Assembly (NCBI GenBank): GCA_946480685.1
Contig: CAMLLI010000267.1
Coordinates: 1-6,488, forward strand
Source of the DNA: an uncultured Flammeovirgaceae bacterium
GTDB lineage: Bacteria; Bacteroidota; Bacteroidia; Cytophagales; Cyclobacteriaceae
Reading direction: 5' to 3'
DNA length: 6,488 nt
The position numbers were made by a program, and so were the translations under genes. Shown here piece by piece: positions 1 to 6,206 of this stretch. Every line of letters starts with the position of its first letter. The stretch's first letter is position 1. The notes below the pieces were generated by a model. It worked only from the letters and a program-made list of their open reading frames with translations, was not told the DNA's origin and did no database searches.

Positions 1-1400
1 GAGCAGTATATGCGACCGATGAGAAATCATTTCGTGCTGTAGTAGAACAATCCAAGACGGCCTTTAAAGAATGGCGCAAGTGGCCTGCACCAAGACGTGG
101 TGAAGTAGTGCGACAGATCGGAGAAGCGCTGCGTCAATATAAAGAACCACTGGGTAAACTGGTGTCGTACGAAATGGGTAAGTCATACCAGGAAGGACTG
201 GGTGAAGTACAGGAGATGATCGACATCTGCGATTTTGCTGTAGGACTTTCACGTCAGTTACACGGACTCACCATGCACTCGGAGCGACCTAATCACCGAA
301 TGTATGAACAGTGGCACCCAATCGGTATCGTAGGAATTATATCAGCCTTTAATTTTCCCGTAGCTGTGTGGTCATGGAACTCGATGCTTGCGTGGGTATG
401 CGGGGATGTTTGTATCTGGAAGCCTTCGGAGAAAACTCCGCTGTGCAGTATAGCATGCCAGATCATTGTGCAGCAAGTGTTTGAAAAGAACGAAGTACCG
501 GAAGGTGTATCATCTCTGATCAACGGTGATTATACAGTAGGACAATGGCTTGCACAGGATGAAAATATACCCCTGGTTTCTGCGACCGGCTCAACCCGAA
601 TGGGTAAAGCAGTAGCCAGTACGGTGAGTGAGCGTTTGGGAAGAGCATTACTTGAATTGGGTGGTAACAACGCCATCATCGTAACCGAACATGCAAACCT
701 GGATATAGCAGTTCGCGGTGCATTGTTCGGAGCAGTAGGTACTGCCGGTCAGCGCTGCACCACTACACGAAGACTTATTGTACAGGAAAGTGTATACGAT
801 GAAGTAAAGAATCGTCTTTCAAAAGCCTATGCACAATTAAATATAGGCAACCCGCTGGATACACAAAATCATGTTGGGCCTCTTATTGATAAACAAGCCG
901 TGAAGTTGTACGAAGACGCGCTGAAGAAGATTAAGAAGGAAGGCGGTACATTTGTAATTGCCGGTGGTGTGCTGGAAGGAAAAGGATACGAATCCGGATG
1001 CTATGTAAAGCCTGCGGTTGCTGAAGTAACAAACGACCTGAGCATTGTGCAGCAGGAAACTTTTGCACCGATCCTGTATCTGATCAAGTATAAAACACTT
1101 GAGGAGGCTATCGAAATACAAAACGGAGTGAAGCAGGGTTTGTCATCATCTATCATGACCTCGAACATGTATGATATGGAACGCTTCCTCTCACACGAAG
1201 GCTCCGATTGTGGTATTGCCAATGTAAACATCGGCACATCGGGCGCAGAAATCGGAGGAGCTTTTGGTGGCGAAAAAGAGACCGGTGGTGGTCGTGAATC
1301 AGGTTCTGATGCCTGGAAAGTGTATATGCGCAGGCAAACCAACACCATAAATTTTGGAAACAGCCTTCCTTTGGCTCAGGGAATCAAATTTGATATTTAG
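1..1400 (+). CDS. ALDH7 (antiquitin)-type aldehyde dehydrogenase, probable alpha-aminoadipic semialdehyde / piperideine-6-carboxylate dehydrogenase, 5'-truncated
   Basis: NAD-dependent oxidation of an aldehyde to the acid, in the cytoplasm. In characterised family members the substrate is alpha-aminoadipate semialdehyde (in equilibrium with piperideine-6-carboxylate) in lysine breakdown. The frame is open from base 3 to TAG at 1398-1400, giving 465 residues. Compared with the roughly 510-residue family, about 45-50 N-terminal residues lie off the left edge; the GTG at 108 is internal, because similarity to antiquitin continues upstream of it. Visible motifs: AFNFP with the oxyanion-hole Asn at 351-353; the NAD-site Lys of WKPSEKTPL at 420-422; the SATGST cofactor loop; catalytic Glu of LLELGGNN at 654-656; nucleophile Cys of GTAGQRCTT at 756-758, preceded by the Arg that the family uses for substrate recognition. 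The long C-terminal match (SGAEIGGAFGGEK, TGGGRESGSDAWK, PLAQGIKF) is diagnostic of ALDH7 as remembered. Family is sure; physiological substrate is inferred. No lysine-pathway partner is visible. Confidence 0.95.
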   Translation, partial: AVYATDEKSFRAVVEQSKTAFKEWRKWPAPRRGEVVRQIGEALRQYKEPLGKLVSYEMGKSYQEGLGEVQEMIDICDFAVGLSRQLHGLTMHSERPNHRMYEQWHPIGIVGIISAFNFPVAVWSWNSMLAWVCGDVCIWKPSEKTPLCSIACQIIVQQVFEKNEVPEGVSSLINGDYTVGQWLAQDENIPLVSATGSTRMGKAVASTVSERLGRALLELGGNNAIIVTEHANLDIAVRGALFGAVGTAGQRCTTTRRLIVQESVYDEVKNRLSKAYAQLNIGNPLDTQNHVGPLIDKQAVKLYEDALKKIKKEGGTFVIAGGVLEGKGYESGCYVKPAVAEVTNDLSIVQQETFAPILYLIKYKTLEEAIEIQNGVKQGLSSSIMTSNMYDMERFLSHEGSDCGIANVNIGTSGAEIGGAFGGEKETGGGRESGSDAWKVYMRRQTNTINFGNSLPLAQGIKFDI

Positions 1401-1405
1401 AGCCT

Positions 1406-1436
1406 TTTGCAAATAAGTATCAATACTGTATTTTTA
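1406..1436 (+). promoter_or_regulatory. Candidate Bacteroidota-type promoter for the receiver gene
   Basis: TTTG at 1406-1409 is followed after 19 bases by TATTTTTA at 1429-1436, which matches the Bacteroidota consensus TTTG-N19-21-TAnnTTTG at all but the final base. The start codon lies 17 bases further on, so the leader would be very short. This suggests the receiver gene is transcribed separately from the dehydrogenase gene. No Shine-Dalgarno sequence is visible before the ATG, which is normal in this phylum. No hairpin terminator follows the dehydrogenase, so read-through is also possible. Confidence 0.5.
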
Positions 1437-1453
1437 TAAAGCATTAACTAACT

Positions 1454-1861
1454 ATGGCAGGAAAAAAATATCGTACCGTCATGCTCATTGATGATAATGA
1501 GATAGACAACCTCATTAATCAGAAGATGATAGAAGCGGCTTCTGTGACTGAGAACATTTATACGCATACTGGTGCTAAGAGTGCTATTGAATTCTTGAAA
1601 AACATGGAGAAGCTCGATGTAGCCGACCAGGTTTTACCGGATGTGATTTTCCTCGACATTGATATGCCGCTCATGGACGGGTTTCAGTTCTTGGATGAAT
1701 TCGAAAAACTTTCGAATACAGCAAAGAAAAAATGTAAGATCGTTATGCTTACATCTTCTATTAACCCGCAGGATTTTAACCGTTCTAAAAAATACGACAA
1801 CGTAAAACTATACCTCAACAAGCCGCTTTCGCACGAGAGCATTGTGAAGCTCGAAGTATAG
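1454..1861 (+). CDS. Single-domain response regulator (CheY-like receiver)
   Basis: A 135-residue cytoplasmic protein consisting only of a receiver (REC) domain, expected to be phosphorylated on Asp by a histidine kinase or phosphotransfer protein and to act by protein contacts, since there is no output domain. Seen in order: acidic Asp13-Asp14 in LIDDNEIDN; probable phospho-acceptor Asp68 in FLDIDMPLMDG; conserved Thr100 in VMLTSS; Lys123-Pro124 in YLNKPL; then a short last helix, after which the protein ends. All residues needed for phosphorylation are present, so it should be active. The IDNLINQKMIE segment after the acidic pair is common in orphan Bacteroidota receivers. ATG 1454 is the start because it precedes the first beta strand by a suitable distance. 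No kinase is adjacent, so the partner is unknown. It has its own candidate promoter and ends before a strong terminator. Confidence 0.93.
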   Translation: MAGKKYRTVMLIDDNEIDNLINQKMIEAASVTENIYTHTGAKSAIEFLKNMEKLDVADQVLPDVIFLDIDMPLMDGFQFLDEFEKLSNTAKKKCKIVMLTSSINPQDFNRSKKYDNVKLYLNKPLSHESIVKLEV

Positions 1862-1895
1862 TATAACTGACTTTATAAATTCCACCAAAAAAACA

Positions 1896-1918
1896 AAAGC
1901 CCGCACATTGCGGGCTTT
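1896..1918. terminator. Bidirectional intrinsic terminator between convergent genes
   Basis: A perfect 9-bp stem, AAAGCCCGC / GCGGGCTTT, with loop ACATT. On the minus strand the hairpin is followed by a U-rich run (TTTTGTTTTTTT, complement of 1887-1898, partly inside the stem), making it a good terminator for the helical-protein gene that ends at 1944. On the plus strand the tail is TTTGTCATTATAT, weaker but adequate for the receiver gene that ends at 1861. Confidence 0.88.
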
Positions 1919-1943
1919 GTCATTATATGGGTTGTTTGACTTA

Positions 1944-3389
1944 CTATATTTCTGTAAGCAGGTTTACAAAACGGTCGTCCAGCTTTACCAGTTTGGTAGG
2001 AGCAAAGTACGATACGTTCAACGAGTTAAGACGTGGAATCACAGCGCTGATCTTCTTCGCTTTCTCTTTCTTCGCTTCACTTGTAGAGATCTTCAATATC
2101 TTTAAGAAGAGCTGAATGTTTTCGCAGCTGTCTTTTCCGAACAAACGGATCTGGCGCTGGATACTATTGGAAAGCTGGTTGAAGAGTTCAACATCGCGCA
2201 TCAACGTATATTGAAGTGCGAGCAGAGACTTTATCTCCAACTGTGCATACGGATATTTCTTGAGACTCACATCGTTGAGCAAACCGTTGATGAGGCGTGC
2301 CGATTCATCAAATTTACCGATGTAGTACGATGACAGCGCGCGGTATACTGTATATACAATGTGCTTCGGTACATCCATCGTATCAATTTCATAGTCGATA
2401 AATATACTTTCGTTTTCAGCGTATAGTTCTGCTTCCGTATTGGTGCGCAGGTGTCTGTCAAGTTTAGACAATAGAAACTGAGCCGGGAACGTATAGGTTG
2501 AATAGTTCACCATCAGGTTGGCGCAGGCATCGTTTACTTCTTCGTAATACTTTTCTGCCTGGCGGTATACCTTATAGTGGTTGTAGTATTCAAGTTTCAG
2601 GAACTCGAACACCAGGTTGATGTGGTAGTAGATTGAATCGAGGTGATAGCTTTCGAAGATCTTCTGCACTTTGTCAAAGATATCTTCAATCGATTCGCCT
2701 TCCTGGTTCATGTTATCATCTACCTCTACAAACAAACGGTGGAAGATATACATGCAGCTCTGGTATACATACAACCGGTGCGATTCGTATAGCTTGGCAA
2801 CGTTCTGCATTTCTTTCATCAACAAGCCCAGGCCCAGCTTCTCCACTTCACCACCGTTCAGCATATAGTCGCCATACTTCTTAAAGTAATCGGCAAGCAA
2901 GTCTTCGGCTTTGTCAACGGCCAGCATATACGCCACATGGCGGTTATACAATTGCGAGTACTGAAAGTAATCGGGCGAGTTGATGTTGAGTTTCTTGAGT
3001 GACTTGTAAATGATGGTCAGCTCGTTCGCGAGATCATAATCCAGAAGTTCTTTCTCCAGTTTTTTAAGAGTGGCAACAGAGATTGCTTTCTTTTTGGTAA
3101 AGAGTACTTCGGTAATGTTGGCAACTTTACGGAGAACATCTGTACGCGGACTTTCCAATTGTCCCATCAGGTATTCTTCGATCTTGAGATTAAGTCGCGA
3201 GCGCAAAGTATAATACGCGTTAGCGTTTACTTCCAGCTCCGACATAATTTTGTTATCGGAAAGTTGTCGTTCACGGAGTGACTTCAGCAGGTATGCTGAT
3301 TTCTCAGCGTTGCTCTCAATGAGCGAGTCATGAATCGCCTTGAAGTCTTTCTCTGATAATTGCTTAATAATGTTCTTGAGTTTCGCCAT
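1944..3389 (-). CDS. Conserved all-helical protein of unknown function, TPR-like, with possible N-terminal HTH-like segment
   Basis: A 481-residue protein with no signal peptide or membrane segment, so probably cytoplasmic. I do not recognise a characterised family, though it reads like a conserved Bacteroidota hypothetical protein. It is almost entirely amphipathic helix. Residues about 1-80 form a distinct charged block; within it, residues 43-75 (pattern I-x3-L-x-V, then RSRL and KIEEYL) loosely resemble a sigma-region-4-like helix-turn-helix, but with about three extra residues in the turn. Residues about 100-300 are long Leu/Tyr-rich helices (LKKLEKELLDYDL, YNRHVAYMLAVDKAEDLL), and residues about 345-415 look TPR-like (ALSSYYIGKFDESARLINGLL). 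The C-terminus is basic (AKKEKAKK) and then hydrophobic. ATG at 3387-3389 starts MAKLKNIIKQLS; the gene ends in tandem stops TAG TAA. It is transcribed divergently from the WG-repeat gene. Protein scaffold or regulator is a guess only. Confidence 0.9.
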   Translation of the reverse strand: MAKLKNIIKQLSEKDFKAIHDSLIESNAEKSAYLLKSLRERQLSDNKIMSELEVNANAYYTLRSRLNLKIEEYLMGQLESPRTDVLRKVANITEVLFTKKKAISVATLKKLEKELLDYDLANELTIIYKSLKKLNINSPDYFQYSQLYNRHVAYMLAVDKAEDLLADYFKKYGDYMLNGGEVEKLGLGLLMKEMQNVAKLYESHRLYVYQSCMYIFHRLFVEVDDNMNQEGESIEDIFDKVQKIFESYHLDSIYYHINLVFEFLKLEYYNHYKVYRQAEKYYEEVNDACANLMVNYSTYTFPAQFLLSKLDRHLRTNTEAELYAENESIFIDYEIDTMDVPKHIVYTVYRALSSYYIGKFDESARLINGLLNDVSLKKYPYAQLEIKSLLALQYTLMRDVELFNQLSNSIQRQIRLFGKDSCENIQLFLKILKISTSEAKKEKAKKISAVIPRLNSLNVSYFAPTKLVKLDDRFVNLLTEI

Positions 3390-3409
3390 GTCGGACAGTT
3401 AACATCCTG

Positions 3410-3449
3410 AAAATTTACAAAATTTATTACATGTTCCAATATTGACAAG
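3410..3449 (-). promoter_or_regulatory. Candidate promoter(s) for the minus-strand helical-protein gene
   Basis: Reading the minus strand, CTTG (complement of 3446-3449) is followed after 19 bases by TAAATTTT (3419-3426). A second option, ATTG (3437-3440), is followed after 19 bases by another TAAATTTT (3410-3417). Each is one base off in both elements of the Bacteroidota TTTG / TAnnTTTG consensus. The region is AT-rich, so chance matches are likely; which one is used cannot be told from sequence. Confidence 0.3.
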
Positions 3450-3458
3450 CTTTGTCAA
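3442..3458. repeat. Palindrome in the divergent intergenic region, possible operator
   Basis: TTGACAA (3442-3448) and TTGTCAA (3452-3458) are perfect 7-base inverted repeats separated by GCT. The site lies between two divergent genes, 53 bases from the minus-strand ATG and 57 from the plus-strand TTG. The right arm supplies the TTTG of the plus-strand promoter candidate, and the left arm overlaps the distal element of one minus-strand candidate. The shape fits a dimeric regulator's operator; no regulator is identified. It lacks a following U-run, so it is not a terminator. Confidence 0.45.
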
Positions 3459-3482
3459 GAATAAATCTTACCATGAAGTTTG
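3451..3482 (+). promoter_or_regulatory. Candidate promoter for the WG-repeat protein gene
   Basis: TTTG at 3451-3454, inside the palindrome, is followed after 20 bases by GAAGTTTG at 3475-3482, one base off TAnnTTTG. Transcription would begin a few bases downstream and give a leader of roughly 25-30 bases before the TTG at 3516. Spacing is in the accepted range, but the first base of the proximal element is wrong. Confidence 0.35.
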
Positions 3483-3515
3483 TAGTTTTACCCCGACACG
3501 AAGCACCGAAAGACT

Positions 3516-6110
3516 TTGATCAGGAAATTTACCATACTATGCGTTGTCATGCTGCTGTCAGGATACCTCAAAGCACAGCTCTCCTCCGAGCGAAGTGCAT
3601 GGAGCAGTCTGTCGAAACAAAAATGGGTGCGAGCACATGAACAACTAAAAAAAATTCTTGATAAGGACACTGCGAATGCCGCAGCACATTATGTGATGGC
3701 CCACTACTTTTTTGCTCCGGCCAATCCGCAGTTTCACATCGACTCCGCTTATCTTCATGCGGTGGCTTCCCTCCACGACTATAGCAGACTTACTCCGAAA
3801 CAGCGTGAAAAAATGAAGCGTTTTCCGCTAGACAGTATGATAATCATACGTCTTGTTCAGCAGGTTGACAGTGCCGCTTTTCATCGCGCGCAACAACTTA
3901 ATACTGAGGCTGCTTATACTTATTTTATAGATGTATTCCCCTCGGCCCGCGAGCGTTCGGAGGCACTGAAACTACGTGATAAAGCGGCCTTCGCGGAGGC
4001 ACAAACGATCAATACACACCAGGCATTTTCATCCTATATATATAAGTATCCGGATGGAAGCAAGCTCGCAGAATCCAGGTCGCTCTATGAAAAGTTACTC
4101 TTCGAAGAAAAGACCCGCGATAAACGTTTGGAGAGTTATGAAATATTTCTGCGGGTACATCCGCACACCACGCATCGGAAGGAAGCCGAGCAACATATTT
4201 TTGAAATTGCTACCGCTTCGGGAACGATTGAAAGCTTCCGTAATTTTTTACAACGGTATCCCCAGAGCATGTTTCGCGAGCGTGCCGAACAAATTTTGTA
4301 CTACCTGCAGGCCGAAGAACCACCAGCCCAACCGTTGCAAGGTGGTGCGGCCGACTCCAGCAATGTCTACACATCCTTGCCGCGCCACTACCTCGTTCCG
4401 TTTTTGCAACAGAATGGCTTTGGGTTTATGGATGAGAATGGAAGTGAAGTAATTGCTCCGGAAGTTGATGAGCTGAACGATGAATACCGCTGTGGTAATA
4501 TTGATGAAGATGTAGTGGTGTTGCCGGGCCGAGTAGTAAGTCGTACCGGTACACTGGTATATAAAGGAGAAGTTACTTCCGTAGATGACCTCGGCTCCGG
4601 TTTTCTGCTCATTGAAAATCAGCACTGCATAAAGGTGATGCATAAGACCGGATTCAACCCGGGAGATCCATGTGTAGAAGACGCGAAGGTGCTGAATGGA
4701 AAACTGCTCGCACTGAAGAAAGATGGAAAGTGGTCCGTTCGTACATTGACCGGTTTGCAACTGCTACCCTTCGAATGGGACAATATAGCCTACGCAGGCG
4801 ATGTACTGATCTTTCAACGCGACAATCAATTCAGGCTCGCCACAACGGATGCTATAGCCGCTATTGCCAACCAGGAGTTGCCCCGGCTAAAAGATGCATT
4901 TGAGGAAGTGAAGCCCTGGCCCAACGGACGCATCTGGGCACGTGCCGGAAAATTTGAAGGTGTATTCGATCAGCAACTCAATGTATATATACCTTTCAAG
5001 GAACAACGACTGCTGCCCGCATTCTTTGGTGCGCAGGCTCATGAAGAAAATCAATGGCTGCTCTATAATACAGAGGGTGAATCCACTGAGCCGTGTGATA
5101 CAGTATTGGTCAGCAAGCCGTGGGCTACAGCACGCGTTCAAAAGAAGTGGCGTCTATACCTACCGTTGCAACAGCTTTCTCCGCGGGCCACATACGACTC
5201 TGTTTTTTTTGCAGGCACATTTGCCATCGGTACACGAAACGACAGCACCTTTATACATGGCACCGAAGGAAAGACACTGCTGAAAATAAAAGGTCTTGCG
5301 AAAATAGAATTTGTTCCGGCACAGGACTCATCTGCGTTCTTTATACTCGATCACGGAGACAAAAAGATTTTATATAATCATACCGGACAAAAGCTCTTCG
5401 CAGTAGTATATGATCGCATTCACCATGCCGGCAAAAATATATTTGTTGTTACCAAACGCGATAAGAAAGGGCTGGCCGCTGCCGATGGAAAATTACTGCT
5501 GCCGGTAGAGTATGATGCCATTGGTATGGAAAGTCAGGGAACGGTATCGTTGCTGAAAGCCAAAAAGTTTGGACTATACGATGTACAGCGCAAGAAACTG
5601 ATTAAGCCGGAGTATGGTAAAAACCTGTCGCTATATAATGAACGCGTACTCGTTGCGTTGAAGAATGGCTCGTATGGTTTTATAGGATGGGACAATAAAC
5701 CGCTGAGTAATTTTGAATTTGCCGAAGTGCAGCCATGGAACGATACACTTGCCTGGGTAAAAAGGAATTTCATGTGGATGCTGTACAACCTGAAAACCAA
5801 AAAGACGCAACTCGACAAGATCAGGAACCTGAAACTGATATTGGACAAGACAAACGAACGACTTGCCATTGTACAGCAGGACAATGCCTATGGTGTGATA
5901 CACAGTACGAAGGGCATGATCATCCCGTTAAACTTCAGTGATATTGTTAACGTGGGCTCCGCAGAAAAGCCTTTGTATTTTACAGAGAAGCATGTGGAGG
6001 AGGCTTCTGTTTTTGTGGTGATCTACTACAACCACGAAGGCAAATTTTTGCGCAAGGAAATTTATGAGCAGGATGACTATGAGAAAATCTATTGCTCCGA
6101 TCACAAGTAA
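3516..6110 (+). CDS. Exported TPR-like/helical-repeat and WG-repeat protein, unknown function, TTG start
   Basis: An 864-residue protein. Residues 1-20 are a signal peptide (basic IRK, hydrophobic FTILCVVMLL, then YLKA|Q), so it is probably periplasmic or surface-exposed. Residues about 29-66 look like one TPR (W/A/L/A spacing, ending AHYVMAHYFF). Residues 121-264 hold four helical units of about 37 residues, each ending in an aromatic-rich strand plus Pro: TYFIDVFP, SYIYKYP, FLRVHP, FLQRYP. A Pro/Gln/Gly-rich linker (about 265-285) leads to a beta domain of degenerate WG repeats (about 291-811), clearest at NGFGFMDENGSEVIAP, DKKGLAAADGKLLLPVEYD, KKFGLYDVQRKKLIKPEY, GSYGFIGWDNKPL and NAYGVIHSTKGMIIPL. 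An in-frame TAG at 3483 with no ATG before residue 12 makes TTG 3516 the only start that preserves the signal peptide. Ends in tandem TAA TAA. WG repeats are a known family without a settled function; ligand or binding role is inference. Confidence 0.93.
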   Translation: MIRKFTILCVVMLLSGYLKAQLSSERSAWSSLSKQKWVRAHEQLKKILDKDTANAAAHYVMAHYFFAPANPQFHIDSAYLHAVASLHDYSRLTPKQREKMKRFPLDSMIIIRLVQQVDSAAFHRAQQLNTEAAYTYFIDVFPSARERSEALKLRDKAAFAEAQTINTHQAFSSYIYKYPDGSKLAESRSLYEKLLFEEKTRDKRLESYEIFLRVHPHTTHRKEAEQHIFEIATASGTIESFRNFLQRYPQSMFRERAEQILYYLQAEEPPAQPLQGGAADSSNVYTSLPRHYLVPFLQQNGFGFMDENGSEVIAPEVDELNDEYRCGNIDEDVVVLPGRVVSRTGTLVYKGEVTSVDDLGSGFLLIENQHCIKVMHKTGFNPGDPCVEDAKVLNGKLLALKKDGKWSVRTLTGLQLLPFEWDNIAYAGDVLIFQRDNQFRLATTDAIAAIANQELPRLKDAFEEVKPWPNGRIWARAGKFEGVFDQQLNVYIPFKEQRLLPAFFGAQAHEENQWLLYNTEGESTEPCDTVLVSKPWATARVQKKWRLYLPLQQLSPRATYDSVFFAGTFAIGTRNDSTFIHGTEGKTLLKIKGLAKIEFVPAQDSSAFFILDHGDKKILYNHTGQKLFAVVYDRIHHAGKNIFVVTKRDKKGLAAADGKLLLPVEYDAIGMESQGTVSLLKAKKFGLYDVQRKKLIKPEYGKNLSLYNERVLVALKNGSYGFIGWDNKPLSNFEFAEVQPWNDTLAWVKRNFMWMLYNLKTKKTQLDKIRNLKLILDKTNERLAIVQQDNAYGVIHSTKGMIIPLNFSDIVNVGSAEKPLYFTEKHVEEASVFVVIYYNHEGKFLRKEIYEQDDYEKIYCSDHK

Positions 6111-6111
6111 T

Positions 6112-6140
6112 AACCGGTAAAACGGTTCAACAGCTTTTTT
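6112..6140 (+). terminator. Weak candidate terminator after the WG-repeat gene
   Basis: AACCG (6112-6116) and CGGTT (6123-6127) form a 5-bp stem with a six-base loop just after the tandem stop codons, followed seven bases later by TTTTTT (6135-6140). The stem is short and the T-run is displaced, so termination may be partial and the downstream hydrolase gene might be partly co-transcribed. Confidence 0.3.
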
Positions 6141-6206
6141 AGTAATTTCGATTTTCCGTTCGGATTTTTTCGCTCAACTCTGCATTCTGTTTTTAACCCA
6201 AATTGA

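Noticed and set aside
108..110. GTG as start of the aldehyde dehydrogenase
   Set aside because: The frame is open upstream to base 3 and the upstream residues (AFKEWRKWPAPRRGEVVRQIG) align with the ALDH7 N-terminal region, so the gene is cut by the window edge.
3452..3640. Plus-strand open frame beginning in the divergent gap with an ATG at 3473
   Set aside because: Tested as an alternative N-terminus for the WG-repeat protein; it is in a different frame, has no signal peptide or known motif, and would require a frameshift. TTG 3516 explains the data better.
3976..4452. 158-codon plus-strand open frame overlapping the WG-repeat gene
   Set aside because: Out of frame with a well-supported gene, rich in Arg/Ser/Pro/Lys as expected for an off-frame translation, with no family resemblance.
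4248..4760. 170-codon open frame on the minus strand inside the WG-repeat gene
   Set aside because: Lies wholly antisense to a gene with clear signal peptide and repeat domains; its translation has no recognisable domain and looks like a shadow frame.
6155..6170. TCCGTTCGGA followed by six Ts as a terminator
   Set aside because: Only a 3-4 bp stem with a tiny loop; too weak to call, though it may add to the weaker signal just upstream.
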